Source of the DNA: Styela clava
Taxonomy: Eukaryota; Chordata; Ascidiacea; Stolidobranchia; Styelidae
Reading direction: 5' to 3'
Assembly (NCBI RefSeq): GCF_964204865.1
Contig: NC_135263.1
Span: 18,149,426 to 18,213,425, forward strand
DNA: 64,000 bases
Position numbers and translations under genes: made by a program. The notes beneath the pieces are model-generated. The model was given only the letters and a program-made list of their open reading frames with translations, was not told where the DNA came from and made no database searches. How positions within the stretch are numbered: position 1 is the stretch's first letter; each line of letters begins with the position of its first letter. Positions 27,399 through 39,460 of the stretch are shown in pieces.

Positions 27399-27573
27399 TA
27401 GAAAGTTTGTGTATATCGAACGGCATTGAAATCGTGGAAAATGATACTCTTGTTCTTCTGGCCAAACACAGTCGCCGCCGCCTTGCATTGGTTAATTTCG
27501 AATCTAAAGAAGTTGTGCGGTACATTCCACTCCCGGCTGGTCCAGACAACATAAGAAAGAGGAAGAACGGTGG
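27399..27573 (+). pseudogene. Isolated strictosidine synthase / APMAP-like exon
   Basis: After an acceptor-like TTATTTTAG, the plus frame includes NGIEIVENDTLVLLAKHSRR and ends LPAGPDNIRKRKNGG before a stop. This follows the family block in which an Asn-Gly loop and an 'LVAET..RR' strand precede a conserved Pro-x-x-Pro-Asp-Asn-Ile-Arg with a following Gly-Gly. The usual Pro of the middle motif is replaced by Ala-Gly. No other exons of this six-bladed propeller hydrolase-like family were found within several kilobases. It may be a relic exon, or part of a gene with distant exons using a weak donor at GGTG|GTTAA. The minus frame over the same DNA is a shadow. Confidence 0.5.
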
Positions 27574-28590
27574 TTAAACTTCAGACATATTTGTAGTCAT
27601 AGACTTAGAAGCTGCCAATAATCAAGACAAGTGACGGGTTATTCGACGATATTAGAACTTGAGTCAAATATTATCTGTATTGTGTATTGATAAATGATAT
27701 CATTAGTCAAACCTTGCATTATAGTTGATAAGTGAAGAAATAATCAAGAGTTTGACCGGTTCAAAAATCTTTCAAACTGACATTCATTTACTTTCTCATT
27801 CGGCTTAATAATCCCCTCTCTTCACACACCCACCTCTCACGACTAGAAATGGGTGTTATGACGTCAGGTATCCTGTGCCATGGCGTTTTATTACAGCCTT
27901 TGGTTTTATTAAGGTGTTTTTAAATTCAAGTTACTATTCAATCATTTTGAGTTATTCCAGTACCTAAACTGATCGTAACTAAAATTTCGTATTTTACTTT
28001 ATTTGAAAGTGAAATGAAATCACAAACGGAATAGCCTCGGGCCTCATGTCGTCTAAATCCGGCCTTGCTTAGAAGATTATATGAACAATCAACTCACTTA
28101 ACTTCAAGAAAATCAAAAGTCCAGAAAAAACATTAATAATTTGTGTATTAGTCGTTGGAATCAAGGATTAAGAACTGAGAAAGAGTGTGGGCATTCGATG
28201 AAAACGACACCAGACAACGGGTGGAAATCGAGTACGCATGTAAACAATCGAATGAGCGTGTGTTGAAGGCGCTAAGTAACTGGATGTGTAGTGCACAATG
28301 CTCTGCATACAGCGGTATAAATATTTGACATAATACGTAAACAAATAAAAAGTTCAAGAGATCAAACTGATATTAATCTTAATAATATAATATATTATAA
28401 ATCATATTAATCAATCAATATTAAGCATAGATTGATATTTGATGAATCGTTTTTGGTACACATTGAATTGAATAATTTGTTCAAAAGTGATGCAAGAGAG
28501 CACACGATTTGGTGAATGTTACACATAGTAATTCTATTAAATGAAACGACAAAGAAATTGTAAATATTGGATGGCCAAAGCATAACTCCT
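27574..28590. other. No supported gene
   Basis: No exon, repeat or RNA gene recognised between the APMAP-like exon and the gypsy relic. Confidence 0.4.
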
Positions 28591-29030
28591 AAGTTCCAGT
28601 TAAAATCAATTTTGGGCAAGCAAAAGATGAATCGGTGGTAAAAGAAAATTTGATATTCAAACGACATAAGTTTGTTGTACCAAATGTTTTGAGAAATGAA
28701 TGCTAACACTAATGCACATGATGCATTACTTAGGTACACTAACATTGAAAACGCGAGCTCGTGAAATATTTTATTGGCTTGGAATGTCGCGCAAATTCAA
28801 GACGTTGTGACAAAATGTGCCTCATGTCAAAAATGCATGTCCAGTTAAAAAAAGACAATTTTGGCAAGCAAAAGTTGATCTAGTGGTACAAAGAACAATT
28901 GACATTTAAAGGATACAAACTTGTTATACCAAATTCTTTAGGAAATAAAATACCGAATGTCATATAGGGCCTATATATGTATCACCAAGATAATTTGAAA
29001 TTGAAAACGAGTGCTTGTGAAATTTAAATT
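28590..29030 (+). mobile_element. Ty3/gypsy retrotransposon relic, integrase N-terminal region
   Basis: Around 28745-28850 the plus strand encodes, in two frames separated by a one-base shift, the segment of Ty3/gypsy integrases that carries the zinc-binding Cys-x2-Cys and the preceding aromatic 'YW..M' motif. The block just upstream (28595-28700) is repeated in diverged form at 28845-28965; both show the 'hydrophobic-Pro-x-x-Leu' strand that precedes the zinc finger. Stops and frameshifts make it dead. No LTRs were found. The long minus-strand frame over this block is a shadow. Confidence 0.55.
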
Positions 29031-29045
29031 AGATGGCAAAGGGTA

Positions 29046-29170
29046 GTAGTATGTGAAACAAGATGGCGGACACCGGAACGTAGTATGTGTACCAAGTTAG
29101 GGTTTGGCTATGATTTCAGATACAAATGCTACTGGAGTCACTTGACTAATCCCCAAACTCGTAATAAAAC
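29046..29170. mobile_element. Partial MITE, GTAGTATGTG family
   Basis: Starts GTAGTATGTGAAACAAGATG and continues with GGAACGTAGTATGTGTACCA. It matches, in reverse orientation, one half of the complete 229-bp element at 39880-40108, so this is a half copy. Confidence 0.55.
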
Positions 29171-30409
29171 TAGACTATTTCAGTTAGCATACATACTATT
29201 ACAGCAAATTTTCAATACATATGTGATTAAACTAACAAACATGTGACTAAAGAGTAGTTTTCATGCTTAGAGACGAAATTTTGGTGACATATAATGTACC
29301 ATATTATAAAGCAATTGGCAAAAGCAAATGATTTCGAACACGCAATATCGAGTCATTTTCTATATGCACATTGCACAGCTAGAGTAATTTTCTAATAGAT
29401 TGCTTGAAACGACGAAAAATACTGAAAATCGATATTAGGCGCTGCTGAAATATCGAGATGCGATTGAGAGATTGAATTCATCACCGTCACAGCTTTTGTA
29501 GTATAAAAGATTGAGATCTATGGTGACAGTTTTTAAAAAATTACTGAAACCAGGAGTGCAACTGAATAAATATAAGAGTTTTCTAAACTAAAAGACATTT
29601 CTATGACAAAAGAGCAATAGCACATAGACGACACGGGTATATTAAAAATCAGAAAAAAAGAGGATGGAACATGGGAACTACCAAGATAAATCGAAAATGT
29701 GGGAAATGATAACTATGAAGTCTAAACAATTATAAATAATACAAGCTTGCATTGGTAAGCAAGAGAAAATCATTTTCAAATTCAAATAAAAAGAATAATC
29801 CCTCCTTCATATAAATGAAATCATGCAAGAGAGGTCTAATGTATCATAAGATAATCAACAAGACAATCCAGACAAATCATTAAAATATATCCGATACTGT
29901 ACTGTTATTTTAGTACAAGAATCTTAGCTCCAAGGTACCAATATAAAAATTGAATGAAAATGACACGGTGTGCGCCAAACCCCCATCAAATACAGTAATA
30001 AATTCATGATGTGATAACAATAATAAACTAGAGAGCGATGCTCAAATATATGGACACGGAGACCACAGCAGTAGTCTACATTTCACGAGAAAAAATAACC
30101 TCTATAAATAATTTGTAATCATTTTCAAGAAGTCATCAAGAGGAAGTGAATAATAAATCTCATACAGCCTACGGGAAATTTAAAAGTAAATAAAAGTGAT
30201 AGCCTTCTATGGAAAATTACAATGTTTAATCAAAGAAAATCTCGAAGCATTCGATCAAGAGAGAAACGAGAATAATTTTTGGGCTGAGTTTTTCGTGAGA
30301 AGCTAATATGATCCCAAATTAGTACCAATAGAATTAAGTATTGGAGGCTGGAACTAGCCTCATTCAGCTACGACGTTAAATATTGACCGGGAAATGTCGA
30401 TAGGGTGCC
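29171..30409. other. AT-rich stretch with one short repeat-family end
   Basis: No gene seen. At 30028-30062 is AGAGAGCGATGCTCAAATAT, a diverged copy of a motif also found at 46880-46912 and 60893-60935 (…CAAATATATGGACACG), so a dispersed repeat end lies here. Confidence 0.4.
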
Positions 30410-30530
30410 ATACAGCCAAGAATATGCCTATACCGCCAACCAAATATACATACCGGTATACTGCCAAGTCATATGCATATACAGCCAACTCAATATACAA
30501 ATACAGCTATTAAAAGGATGTAGAAATACT
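30410..30530. repeat. TATACAGCCAA-type tandem repeat
   Basis: Short imperfect repeats of the same family as 5240-5660 (TATACAGCCAACTCAATATA and variants). Confidence 0.55.
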
Positions 30531-30729
30531 GCCAGATTATTTCTTAAGAATACAATTTAGGTATATGCGGTTGCATCTACGAGTTATCAGCACGTTGAAA
30601 ATCGTAAAAAACTCCAACGCGGCTAGTGATCGATACGGTATTAGCATATGGGGGTAAAGCTTTACCTTATTGTTGATTGCGCACAATAAGACAAAGAACT
30701 ACCAGTGTGCGTAATATATGTTAACTATA

Positions 30730-31055
30730 CAATAAGTATCAATCTATAATATCATAATAGCTCACAACATCTGGTCGTTGATAACAGGGGAGAAATGTGG
30801 TGGCTGAAAATCTCTCTTCATTGAACTATTCTTTGGCTACTGTCAATAAATTGTTCACAAACTAATAAAATTAACGCTTTATGAAAAATATACCGCATAA
30901 AACTGCCGGAACGCATATTTTTTGATAAATGCATAAAGATAGGTACCAATCTATGCTATCATAATAACCATCAACAGCTGATAACACACACAAGAAATGT
31001 GCTGACTGAAAATCCCTTTTCAGAGAACTATTCGTTGGCTATTAGCAATAAATTG
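30730..31055. repeat. Tandem duplication, about 205-bp period
   Basis: The segment 30735-30852 (ATCAATCTATAATATCATAA … TTGGCTACTGTCAATAAATT) is repeated in diverged form at 30940-31055. No coding capacity seen. Confidence 0.5.
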
Positions 31056-31769
31056 GCATTATATTTCTCTCACGCATTATTTCTTTTAATGTTGGACGTG
31101 GAAAATCAAAAATTGAGAGTGAACAGTGGGTATCATATTTAAAAAATTTGTGCCTCATTTTAGAGTTAGACAATAGTTTGAGTGAGGGCAAACCAGTAAC
31201 TAATTTGGCATTGGATAAAAATAACTTAAATCAAATGAGAAATAACCCTAATTGTTCTGACCAGTATACAATGAATATGGATAATCAATGCTAAAATATA
31301 TTGACATCAAGATCGCGTATTAGGCCTTAGCTGACCACTGAGTTTGTTAACAAAAGATCGACATTGCTGAGCCCTGTCGTCCTATTAAACTAACCAAACG
31401 TGATTTTCAGGGTCTTAACACAAAATTTTGAAAACCATTTTTTATGACATCCACATTTCCATGATTTTTATTAATCAGGATTGCCGTAAATATAACCTAT
31501 TTCATCATCACTTCCATGTTATCCTCTCCCCTCCCAGATAAATCCTATCCTAAAGGTGCTTTGTAAAACTAACCCAAAATATCTTTTTATTGACATTGGT
31601 AAAAAAAGATATGCTACCCGGAATCAAATTCATTTATGACTAGTGTTTGTGGTGAGATATGGACATAAATTTCACACCACTTGATCGTTAGATTTTATGA
31701 AAACTCTACAATTATTACAAAGCTAGTGCAGGATCATGATATCGAATGAATCTGTATCTATTATTTTAC

Positions 31770-32140
31770 AGATATGGGTGCGACCATGGAATAGATGGAT
31801 GGCAAAGTACAAGTTGCAACAAAACCACAGTGGCACAAGACCTCAGCTTGCGTGACTTGATAATACATCCTCAGTATCCATTTATTGATGCTTATCGTAA
31901 TGACAAAGTAACTTGTGATTACTGTGGATTGGTGGAGATAAAGTGTCTATCGTGCTTGAACGAAAGCAACTTCAATACGACCCTATCAAGAAAAAAGATT
32001 TTGTTTCGGTGGGTCTGGTAGTGAAGGTTTCAGTCTAAAGTTGGACACCGATACTGCAACCAAATACAGTTGCCAATGAAACTTAGCAAGGCGTAATATT
32101 GCGACTTTGTGATCTGAAAAAAAAAATTTTTGATGGGTAG
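31770..32140 (+). pseudogene. Broken YqaJ-type (lambda exonuclease-like) nuclease fragment
   Basis: After a TTTACAG acceptor-like site the plus frame reads YGCDHGIDGWQS, IIHPQYPFIDA, CDYCGLVEIKC and SCLNE. This is the order seen in the YqaJ nuclease domains of invertebrate mobile-element proteins: the His-Pro strand before 'ASPDG', then a Cys pair and the catalytic Glu-x-Lys strand. In place of the usual Asp-Gly the copy has YRND. Downstream similarity continues through LKLDTDT in a second frame and the strand before 'FVIW' in a third, with in-frame stops. So it is a decayed, probably transposon-derived copy. Confidence 0.6.
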
Positions 32141-33053
32141 CAGGCTAGACGGTACAAATGGTATTCCTGGTACCAAATGTATCACACCCTTCACAGTAAT
32201 TATAAATTATATTTAAAAAATAAAGCTCATCAAAAATGTATTTTTAAAAAACAATTGGTTTTATCTGCAGATACCAGGTTCATATTGAGATTGACCATTT
32301 CAATGCTAAATTTTCCTTAGTCAAAAGGCACACTTGATTCGCACAGATTTGTGAATGCGCACAGTACACCAATTTGTCTAATGTTTTGATTCAATAGGCA
32401 GGAGGTTGTGGATCGGTGCTGCTCAGGATGGAATATTTTTGCTTATAAATGCATATTACGTATTTCACATAAATCCATCGTGCTCAGATTCGACTGTTTT
32501 CAAGGTCTGAAGGCTGCAACTTCTTAATTTTCACGGTACACAAGAGAATTGTCAGTGTGGCATGCATGGCTGCAATCCTCTCGCATATAACTACCAGGGT
32601 GATCAGAGATGTGGTGGCGAGCGTATTCCTAGATGGCAAATTCAATTGAATTCTGGTTATTTTTTGCATGAGCACTGGCGTTAAACTTTAGTTATCTATT
32701 CAACTTTTCACACTTACTAATAGATTACCTGCTAACTAGGGAAACAATACCTTATGGCAATTGATGATCAATTCCTTACACCAGTCAAGTCTGCAAGTAG
32801 GCCTAGGTCTACCAATAACAGTAGTTTGTCATATGCTTTCCATTGAAATGAGGGAGCTTATGAATATTTGCAGAAATTGATAATGGCACATTATCACTCA
32901 CCATCAACGAAGTTCTGTCCGCAAACAGTGAAACACAAGCGAGATGACTTCTGGACTTGTCACCAAGCTGTCCTGTCAATAGATCATATCCACATTGCGC
33001 GACGTTCCGGATCTTTTGAAAACTGTGGAATATAACTGAAGATCCATTTCGTT
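32141..33053. other. No recognised gene, possible transposon remainder
   Basis: Locally less AT-rich than most of the window, as expected of old coding DNA, but no family was recognised in any frame. It may be the rest of the element carrying the YqaJ fragment. Confidence 0.35.
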
Positions 33054-33499
33054 GTCTATACCAGGGCTACTCAACTGGCGGACGGCGGTCCAAATCCGGA
33101 CCTTTCGACCATTTAATTTGGACCGCATCTGCTTGTTTATTTTGGCAGCATTAGCATGTTTTATAGTTTTAGATGATTTTGATACAATTTAAATATACAG
33201 CTATACAGTTTGTCGTACTGGTACCGATGTGCGATATTTGCGAGCCATTCATTGCCCTTGTATGTAATTAGGCTTCCCGCTGCTTGTCAGCAGGGAACCT
33301 ATTGTATTCCTGTGTTTTGTTATTATTATTATTTATTTATTATTATTTATTTTTATTATTTTTTTTTCAAATTGGTCCTACAAACTTGAAATTCACCTCA
33401 AATGTGCAGAAGTTCTCAGCTAGCAATAAAATGCAAATTTTATGCATGACTGACCAAGCTTTCACGCTCCAGTGAGCAAAACGCGTTTTCAGTTTTTTT

Positions 33500-34250
33500 G
33501 CGATTTCTCAAAATTGATACATGCTATTGGGTTGAAATTCATAACAATGATTAATGGACATGTTCCGGATACGATCATTGAGGTGTATATAACTAGAGAG
33601 CGCATAGGAGCAAAATTTTTGTGCGGAATTGAAGGTCGCGGCGGCCATCTTGGTACGCGCGATTTTCTGCTTGCGGATGCAGTGAGTAGGTAGGATTTGC
33701 TGTGTCAGTGGTGCAAAATGTAAGATAATTTGAGGAAATTCATCGTTCTGCGCGTTGTAGTGGATTTTCACGCGATCGTTGGTGGTTTAGCCATTAACTT
33801 GGAAACGGATAACACAAAACGTGTATGCACATGAGTTGAAGAATCAAGTTTTAAAAGTCAGGTGGGTACGGTGCCTTACCGGTAGAATTTATATATGTGA
33901 TTCGGTATAGATACCGGTAGTAATACCATGACACCTAATATACGGGAGCATGTTCTGTATATTAAGTCGGCTGAAATGCACGGTTTTGTCAGATTGCTGA
34001 CATACCGGTACAGGTACCGTATTATTCACTAACTAGGTTGTGCTTGATTCTGATGTGTTTATACTTTATACATAATGCAATGGCAGTCTAGGTCTGAATC
34101 AATGAACAAGCTCAAATTGGAATCTGTTGAATAGACATTATTTGTTATGACTAATTTTGCTTTTGATTTAAAAATAAATTTTACCAGAGAAACAACATTC
34201 ACCCATGTAAAAGCGAAATACCAGTAAGTCATCTAGCAAGCAATCTGAAC
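33500..34250 (+). repeat. Left arm of the internal inverted repeat
   Basis: Reverse complement, with divergence, of 38125-38980. Shared landmarks: AATTGAAGGTCGCGGCGGCC against GGCCGCTGCCACCTTCAATT, ATTTGAGGAAATTCATCGTT, ACACAAAACGTGTATGCA, and the segment GAAATACCAGTAAG near the inner end. The arm has no insertion matching 38236-38531. Confidence 0.7.
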
Positions 34251-34530
34251 CTAGTAAGCCATTTCCCTCCAAATTTGAATTATTAGATGGTTCTTGTTGT
34301 GTAGTAATCGCTCTTCTGTTTATCAAGCCTACAGTATCAGATGATTCGAAATTTTCAGAGGGAAACATTTTTATTGTCGCTAGAAGGCAATACGACAAAG
34401 ACTTATCCCAATTTAGGCTTTCCGTATCAAAATATGTTGATAACAAAAATTCAGTTTTGATATCATATTCATGATTATATCGCATAAAAACAAGTAGTTG
34501 TGAGCATAACGCCACTGCCTTAAAAATCAT
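34168..34530 (-). pseudogene. Degenerate hAT-type transposase fragment
   Basis: A 120-codon minus frame inside the large hAT insertion. Its first third (FMRYNHEYDIKTEFLLSTYF) resembles the hAT transposase block 'VRY….IKEEFL'. The remainder shows no further motif, and flanking frames lack the dimerisation region. Its position inside hAT termini supports the reading, but the match is short. Confidence 0.35.
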
Positions 34531-35484
34531 TATCCATTTCGTCTCTACTTACATATGTGGACATGGGTTTTCTATACATGTTCAAATTAATACGAAAACA
34601 AGGAACAAACTTGGTGTGCAAGATCACTTGAGATAAATAAGTACATGTACGCTATTTTTGTTGAATGGCAGTGGCAGCTAATTTAAATGTCGTCTGAAGA
34701 GCACTATGCTATGTTATTCTAATGTTTTTTTTCCGGTTTGAAAATTTTGCGGTTTTGCAGATACTTCAGAGCAGCATAGGCTCCCAGCGGATAGAAGTTG
34801 AGAACCACTGGTTTAGTCATCTTGCTCTTTGAAGTTTTATCAGTAGCCCATAATATTGCTATATATTACGGCATTATTTTTACTACCTACCGTAATACCT
34901 TTTGCATTATGTTTGAAAAAATCTTAAACACCTGTATTGTTTTACATTTCAGTTCACCACTTCCTGACTTCACGCAAGCCCCAAGCTTGTCGTACTCCAC
35001 CGTTGAAGCTGATATTCCAAAGTTGAGACTTGTGAACAGAAATATATTTCCCCTATCATCCATGACCATTCTTACAGCTGCGGTACAAGTCTTCACAGGT
35101 TTTTTGAAAGATTGGAAATAAAAACAGAACAACTAGAGACTGTCGGGAAAAAGCTGAAAGTCCCCAAGCAAAAGTCAGAGCGACTGTAAATAATGCTTCA
35201 AAACAACAGTGTTATAAAATCAATACAGGAAAAAAATTTAATCACCACTAGGAATGAAGAAGAACTTCTAGGCTGCAGTCCTGCGATTTTTAAACGAATA
35301 CTTGATGGGCCCACCCACATAAAATTACTTTCCTGATTTGAAAGCATTTGGCCTTAATTTTAACTTTTATTCTGCTAATTCCTACCTATTTGTAAGGCAT
35401 ACATTTAATCTAGCTTATATCCTCCCATGTCAAATTTGGCACTTGAATTCCGAAATTTCAGCAGAGCCTGGGTTTACTTAGCTT

Positions 35485-35553
35485 AGTATGCCATATTCGC
35501 TTATTTCTCTTTTTACACGTACCTATAAATTTCAATTTCGCATATTTTTAGTA
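35485..35553. repeat. Left part of a minisatellite interrupted by a transposon
   Basis: One unit (TTATTTCTCTTTTTACACGT … CATATTTTTAGTA) of the array that continues at 37380-37600. The pogo-like element sits between. Confidence 0.65.
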
Positions 35554-37379
35554 GGGGAAAGTGAAGAGGTATGGGCCACCAAACTTTGGAGGGCCACACC
35601 GCTTTGGCCCTTTGAACTAAATATTCACTTTTTTACCCACTGAATGTTTAACAAAACAGCTAACTATTCCCAGCATTGTTTTGGAGTTTTCAGAAGTAGT
35701 TTTGGAAAAAAATGTATTTTTCCACAAAAATGTAATTTACACAAAAAAAATTTATCATCTGAGGTATGGGCCAGGCAGTGTCAAGTATGGGCCACCATAA
35801 AAAAACTAGAACCCAGTGCTTATTGTGAAATACAATTTTACTCAATCCCAAACCCCATGAGTTAACACAGTTTCTACAATCAATAAAGCTGTTTTTTAAA
35901 TAAGGCATAGGTAATATGTAACGAAATTATCATCAATCATAGAATAGCCAGTATTCATATATATCCTGGAAATTTGCAGCACAGCTTTGTCTCATTTGCA
36001 TTCACAGTCCCCATAAATTTGTATGTCACTGCTCTGTCTCTAGTGAGTGCTGGATCTTTTAAACAGCGGACAAGATTATCCAAATCTATTTCAAAGATGT
36101 CACTTTCTGAGCTGTCTAACAATGCTACTGTTAAATCACTGTTGACGAATTATATGATTATTCCTGTCTTCCCGCTTTTTTACCTTGCTTTACTTTTTTT
36201 CTTAAATGCTTCTTATTAATTGAATTCTTTTCTATCTACCTTTGCAAGAGTTGTACTTTTGGACGGGGGCTTTTGGCAATGCCGTATAATTTCTGGGGAA
36301 ACGACCATCCGTGATGATCCAGGCAGGTCATCTGATTTGTCAGGAGATATACATTACATTGCAGAAACATGAAAGAATGGCGAAAAATAAAGACATTCTT
36401 ATTATACACTACATTTCCCTAGGTCACTATCCCCGTTCATATTATAGAATAGCCAGTATTCATATATATCCTGGAAATTTGCAGCACAGCTTTGTCTCAT
36501 TTGCATTCACAGTCCCCATAAATTTGTATGTCACTGCTCTGTCTCTAGTGAGTGCTGGATCTTTTAAACAGCAGACAAGATTATCCAAATCTATTTCAAA
36601 GATGTCACTTTCTGAGCTGTCTAACAATGCTACTGTTAAATCACTGTTGACGAATTATATGATTATTCCTGTCTTCCCGCTTTTTTACCTTGCTTTACTT
36701 TTTTTCTTAAATGCTTCTTATTAATTGAATTCTTTTCTATCTACCTTTGCAAGAGTTGTACTTTTGGACGGGGGCTTTTGGCAATGCCGTATAATTTCTG
36801 GGGAAACGACCATCCGTGATGATCCAGGCAGGTCATCTGATTTGTCAGGAGATATACATTACATTGCAGAAACATGAAAGAATGGCGAAAAATAAAGACA
36901 TTCTTATTATACACTACATTTCCCTAGGTCACTATCCCCGTTCATATTGATTAACACGACTACCGACATGGTATGGGCAGGCCCATACCTCAGCATCCAA
37001 AATGGCCCATACCTCAGACACCCTACCCGCCATGTTTTCAGACAAAATTTGATTACAAAAAAAATAAGCTGTTTCATTCAACACTCTCTTTAACAGGACC
37101 AAGACACAGGTTCCTAGGCCTTTGACAGATTTTATTAAAGAACCACAACTGATTGTGCTATCCCAAATATTCTAATTTTTCAAAAAAAAGCTTTTACTAC
37201 AAGAAATCATTTAGTACCTCATAGCTGAGACACCTTGTAAGCTGCTGACCTGCAAATAACATGTGTTATTTGGTGGGACTTATGCAATAATCACACCAAG
37301 TTACAGATGATTGGGATATTTTAAAGCTGTTGAACTTGCAATGGCCCACACCTCAAGGTGGCCCATACCTCTCCACTCT
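35554..37379 (-). mobile_element. Pogo-like element inserted at TA, with internal tandem duplication
   Basis: The ends are inverted: AGTGAAGAGGTATGGGCCAC at the left and AGTGGAGAGGTATGGGCCAC on the opposite strand at the right. TA flanks both sides (35552-35553, 37380-37381), and the minisatellite unit it interrupts is seen uninterrupted near 37495, which fixes the target. The minus strand carries a short frame, MVVSPEIIRHCQKPPSKSTT, resembling the 'P..I.P.PKA..RK' linker after the DDE domain of pogo/Tigger transposases. It is present twice because of a 505-bp tandem duplication. Motif GGTATGGGCC recurs subterminally (35762, 35786, 36970, 37000, 37350), like transposase-binding repeats. No catalytic domain remains. 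Confidence 0.6.
35939..36948. repeat. Near-perfect 505-bp tandem duplication
   Basis: 35939-36443 and 36444-36948 are aligned with a constant 505-bp offset. I see one difference (CAGCGGACAAG against CAGCAGACAAG), so the duplication is recent or an assembly artefact. The paired plus-strand frames beginning near 35974 and 36479 are antisense copies of the pogo-like segment. Confidence 0.85.
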
Positions 37380-37600
37380 TATGCCATAGTCGCTTATTTC
37401 TCTTTTTACACATCCCTATAAATTACAATTTCACATATTTTTAGTATTTGCTTATTTCTATTCTTTCACGTCCCTGTGAATTTCAATATTTTTAGTATGC
37501 CATTTTTGCTTATTTCTCTTTTTACACGTCCCTATAAATTTTAATTTTGCATATTTCTCTCATTACACGTCCCTATAAATTTCAATTTTGAGCATTTCAG
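37380..37600. repeat. Minisatellite, 65-75 bp units
   Basis: Three to four imperfect units of GCTTATTTCTCTTTTTACAC followed by GTCCCTATAAATTTCAATTT. One further unit lies to the left of the pogo-like insertion at 35485-35553. Confidence 0.7.
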
Positions 37601-38124
37601 CTGTCACGCTGCACAACTGGCAGCATGACAAAAATAGACCTATAAACCAAAAATCAATCAAGTTCGATATCTTACGTATTACTTAATTGAATATCTATTC
37701 AATTCTGTTTTTGCTAGAATTTACTATTAAACAGGACCTTAATTTAGAATATTCCGTATTATTGAATTTAAAACATCGGTCCAATTTGGCGGTTCAAGAT
37801 TCTATAATACTCTCCTGATTGATTCACTAGGACAGTACTTTAGATTTATGGATTTAGATTTGAAAAAAGACTTAAAATTATCTACTCTAAGAAAACCCGG
37901 TGTATCTCAAATAGAACGAGAGCTTGCAAACTTTTTTTTAAGTTTTAATTGCATTACAAATTTTACAAAAAATAAACAATGCAGAAATGAATGTGCTTTG
38001 TGCTGTGTAGTGAAACTAGTAGAAAAGCTGGTTAATTGAAGAAACTGGAGACACTTCAGGAGTAGGCAAACAAATGACTCGATTCACTTCACACTTTCAC
38101 CTATTAGTTAAAATATTAAAGCTG

Positions 38125-38980
38125 GAGGTAAAATGGCTTACTGGTATTTTGCTTTCACATGGATGAATGTTGTATTTCTGGTAACAGTTTCCAATTTGGG
38201 CTTATTCAAACCTAGACTGACATGGCATTAGGTATCAGGGTGGTCCAAGATTGGCAGCTCCGCGGGCCAAAAAATTACTTTTGCATTGTTCGCGGGCCAG
38301 AATGGTGCCAAAAACTTTGCTCGTTTAACTTCGCTAGTTGCCACAGAGGCTAACACTAGTCAATTCAGTTACATTAGTGATGCAAAAATATGTTAAAAGA
38401 TTTTTTGGTTAATTTTATGACGAAACAACACGAAATGCGATTTTTTGATTCCTCACCGAATGCGACGCGGGCCACAGATAAAGGAGTGGCGGGTCACATG
38501 TAGCCCGCGGGCCTGGGCTTGGACCACCCTGGTATAGACCCATCAGTAGGTGTCATGGTATTACAACCATTATCTCTACCGATCACACATAAATTTTACT
38601 TGTATTTCACAAGCTAGACCAAATACAGCACCGTACCCACCTAGTTTCCAAAACTTGATTCTTCAACCTCTATGCATACACGTTTTGTGTTATCCTTTTC
38701 CAAGTTAATGGCTGAACCAACAACAATAGCGTGAAAATCCATTTCGACGCGCAGAACGATGAATTTCCTCAAATTATCTTACATTTTGCACCATCGGAAC
38801 GGCAATTCCAACCAATGACATTAAACATTGTTTAATGTCATTGTTCCAACCCACTTACTGCATCCGCAAGCAGAAAGTCGCGCGTACCAAGATGGCCGCT
38901 GCCACCTTCAATTCGGCACAAAATCGCATACGTCTAGCGCCGCCAATGCGCACTCTAGTTATATACACCTCAATGGATAC
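38125..38980 (-). repeat. Right arm of the internal inverted repeat
   Basis: Inverted partner of 33500-34250. It is interrupted by the 296-bp element at 38236-38531 and by a short ACATTAAACA palindrome near 38818-38840, both absent from the left arm. Confidence 0.7.
38236..38531. mobile_element. Small element with CAGGGTGGTCCAAG termini
   Basis: Perfect 14-bp inverted ends (CAGGGTGGTCCAAG and CTTGGACCACCCTG) with subterminal GCGGGCC motifs on both sides. Its absence from the left arm shows that it inserted after the arms formed. hAT-like by terminal form, but no clear 8-bp duplication. Confidence 0.7.
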
Positions 38981-38987
38981 GATATGT

Positions 38988-39460
38988 CGGCGATACGCTC
39001 CAGTGAGCAATATAGGATTTTACATTTTCATCTTCTTCTCGAGAACGACACTACTTAGAGACTTGAAATTAACGTCACATGCAGATAATAAGTCCCCCAT
39101 CATAAATTGCAAATTTTATGCATGACTGATCACGGCTTCACGCTCCAGTGCACATAGCATAATTTTCAGTTTTTTTCGCATATCTCAATTACTATTGAAT
39201 ATTAATAACTCAAACTTGGTATTTGAGGTCGGTTGATACACCACAACTTATGTTAGCCTTTTGGGGTAGCACTCCCGGTCACATGACTAAGTGACCTCGG
39301 CGATACGCTCCAGTGAGCAATATAGGATTTTACATTTTCATCTTCTTCTCGAGAACGACACTACTTAGAGACTTGAAATTTACATCACATGCAGATAATA
39401 AGTCCCCCATCATAAATTGCAAATTTTATGCATGACTGACCACGCTTTCACGCTCCAGTG
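38988..39460. repeat. Direct repeat pair, about 165-bp units
   Basis: 38988-39150 and 39296-39460 share CGGCGATACGCTCCAGTGAG through GACTTGAAATT to TTCACGCTCCAGTG with few changes. The inner part (GCAAATTTTATGCATGACTG) also occurs in the same orientation at 33430-33480 near the left end of the insertion. Confidence 0.7.
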
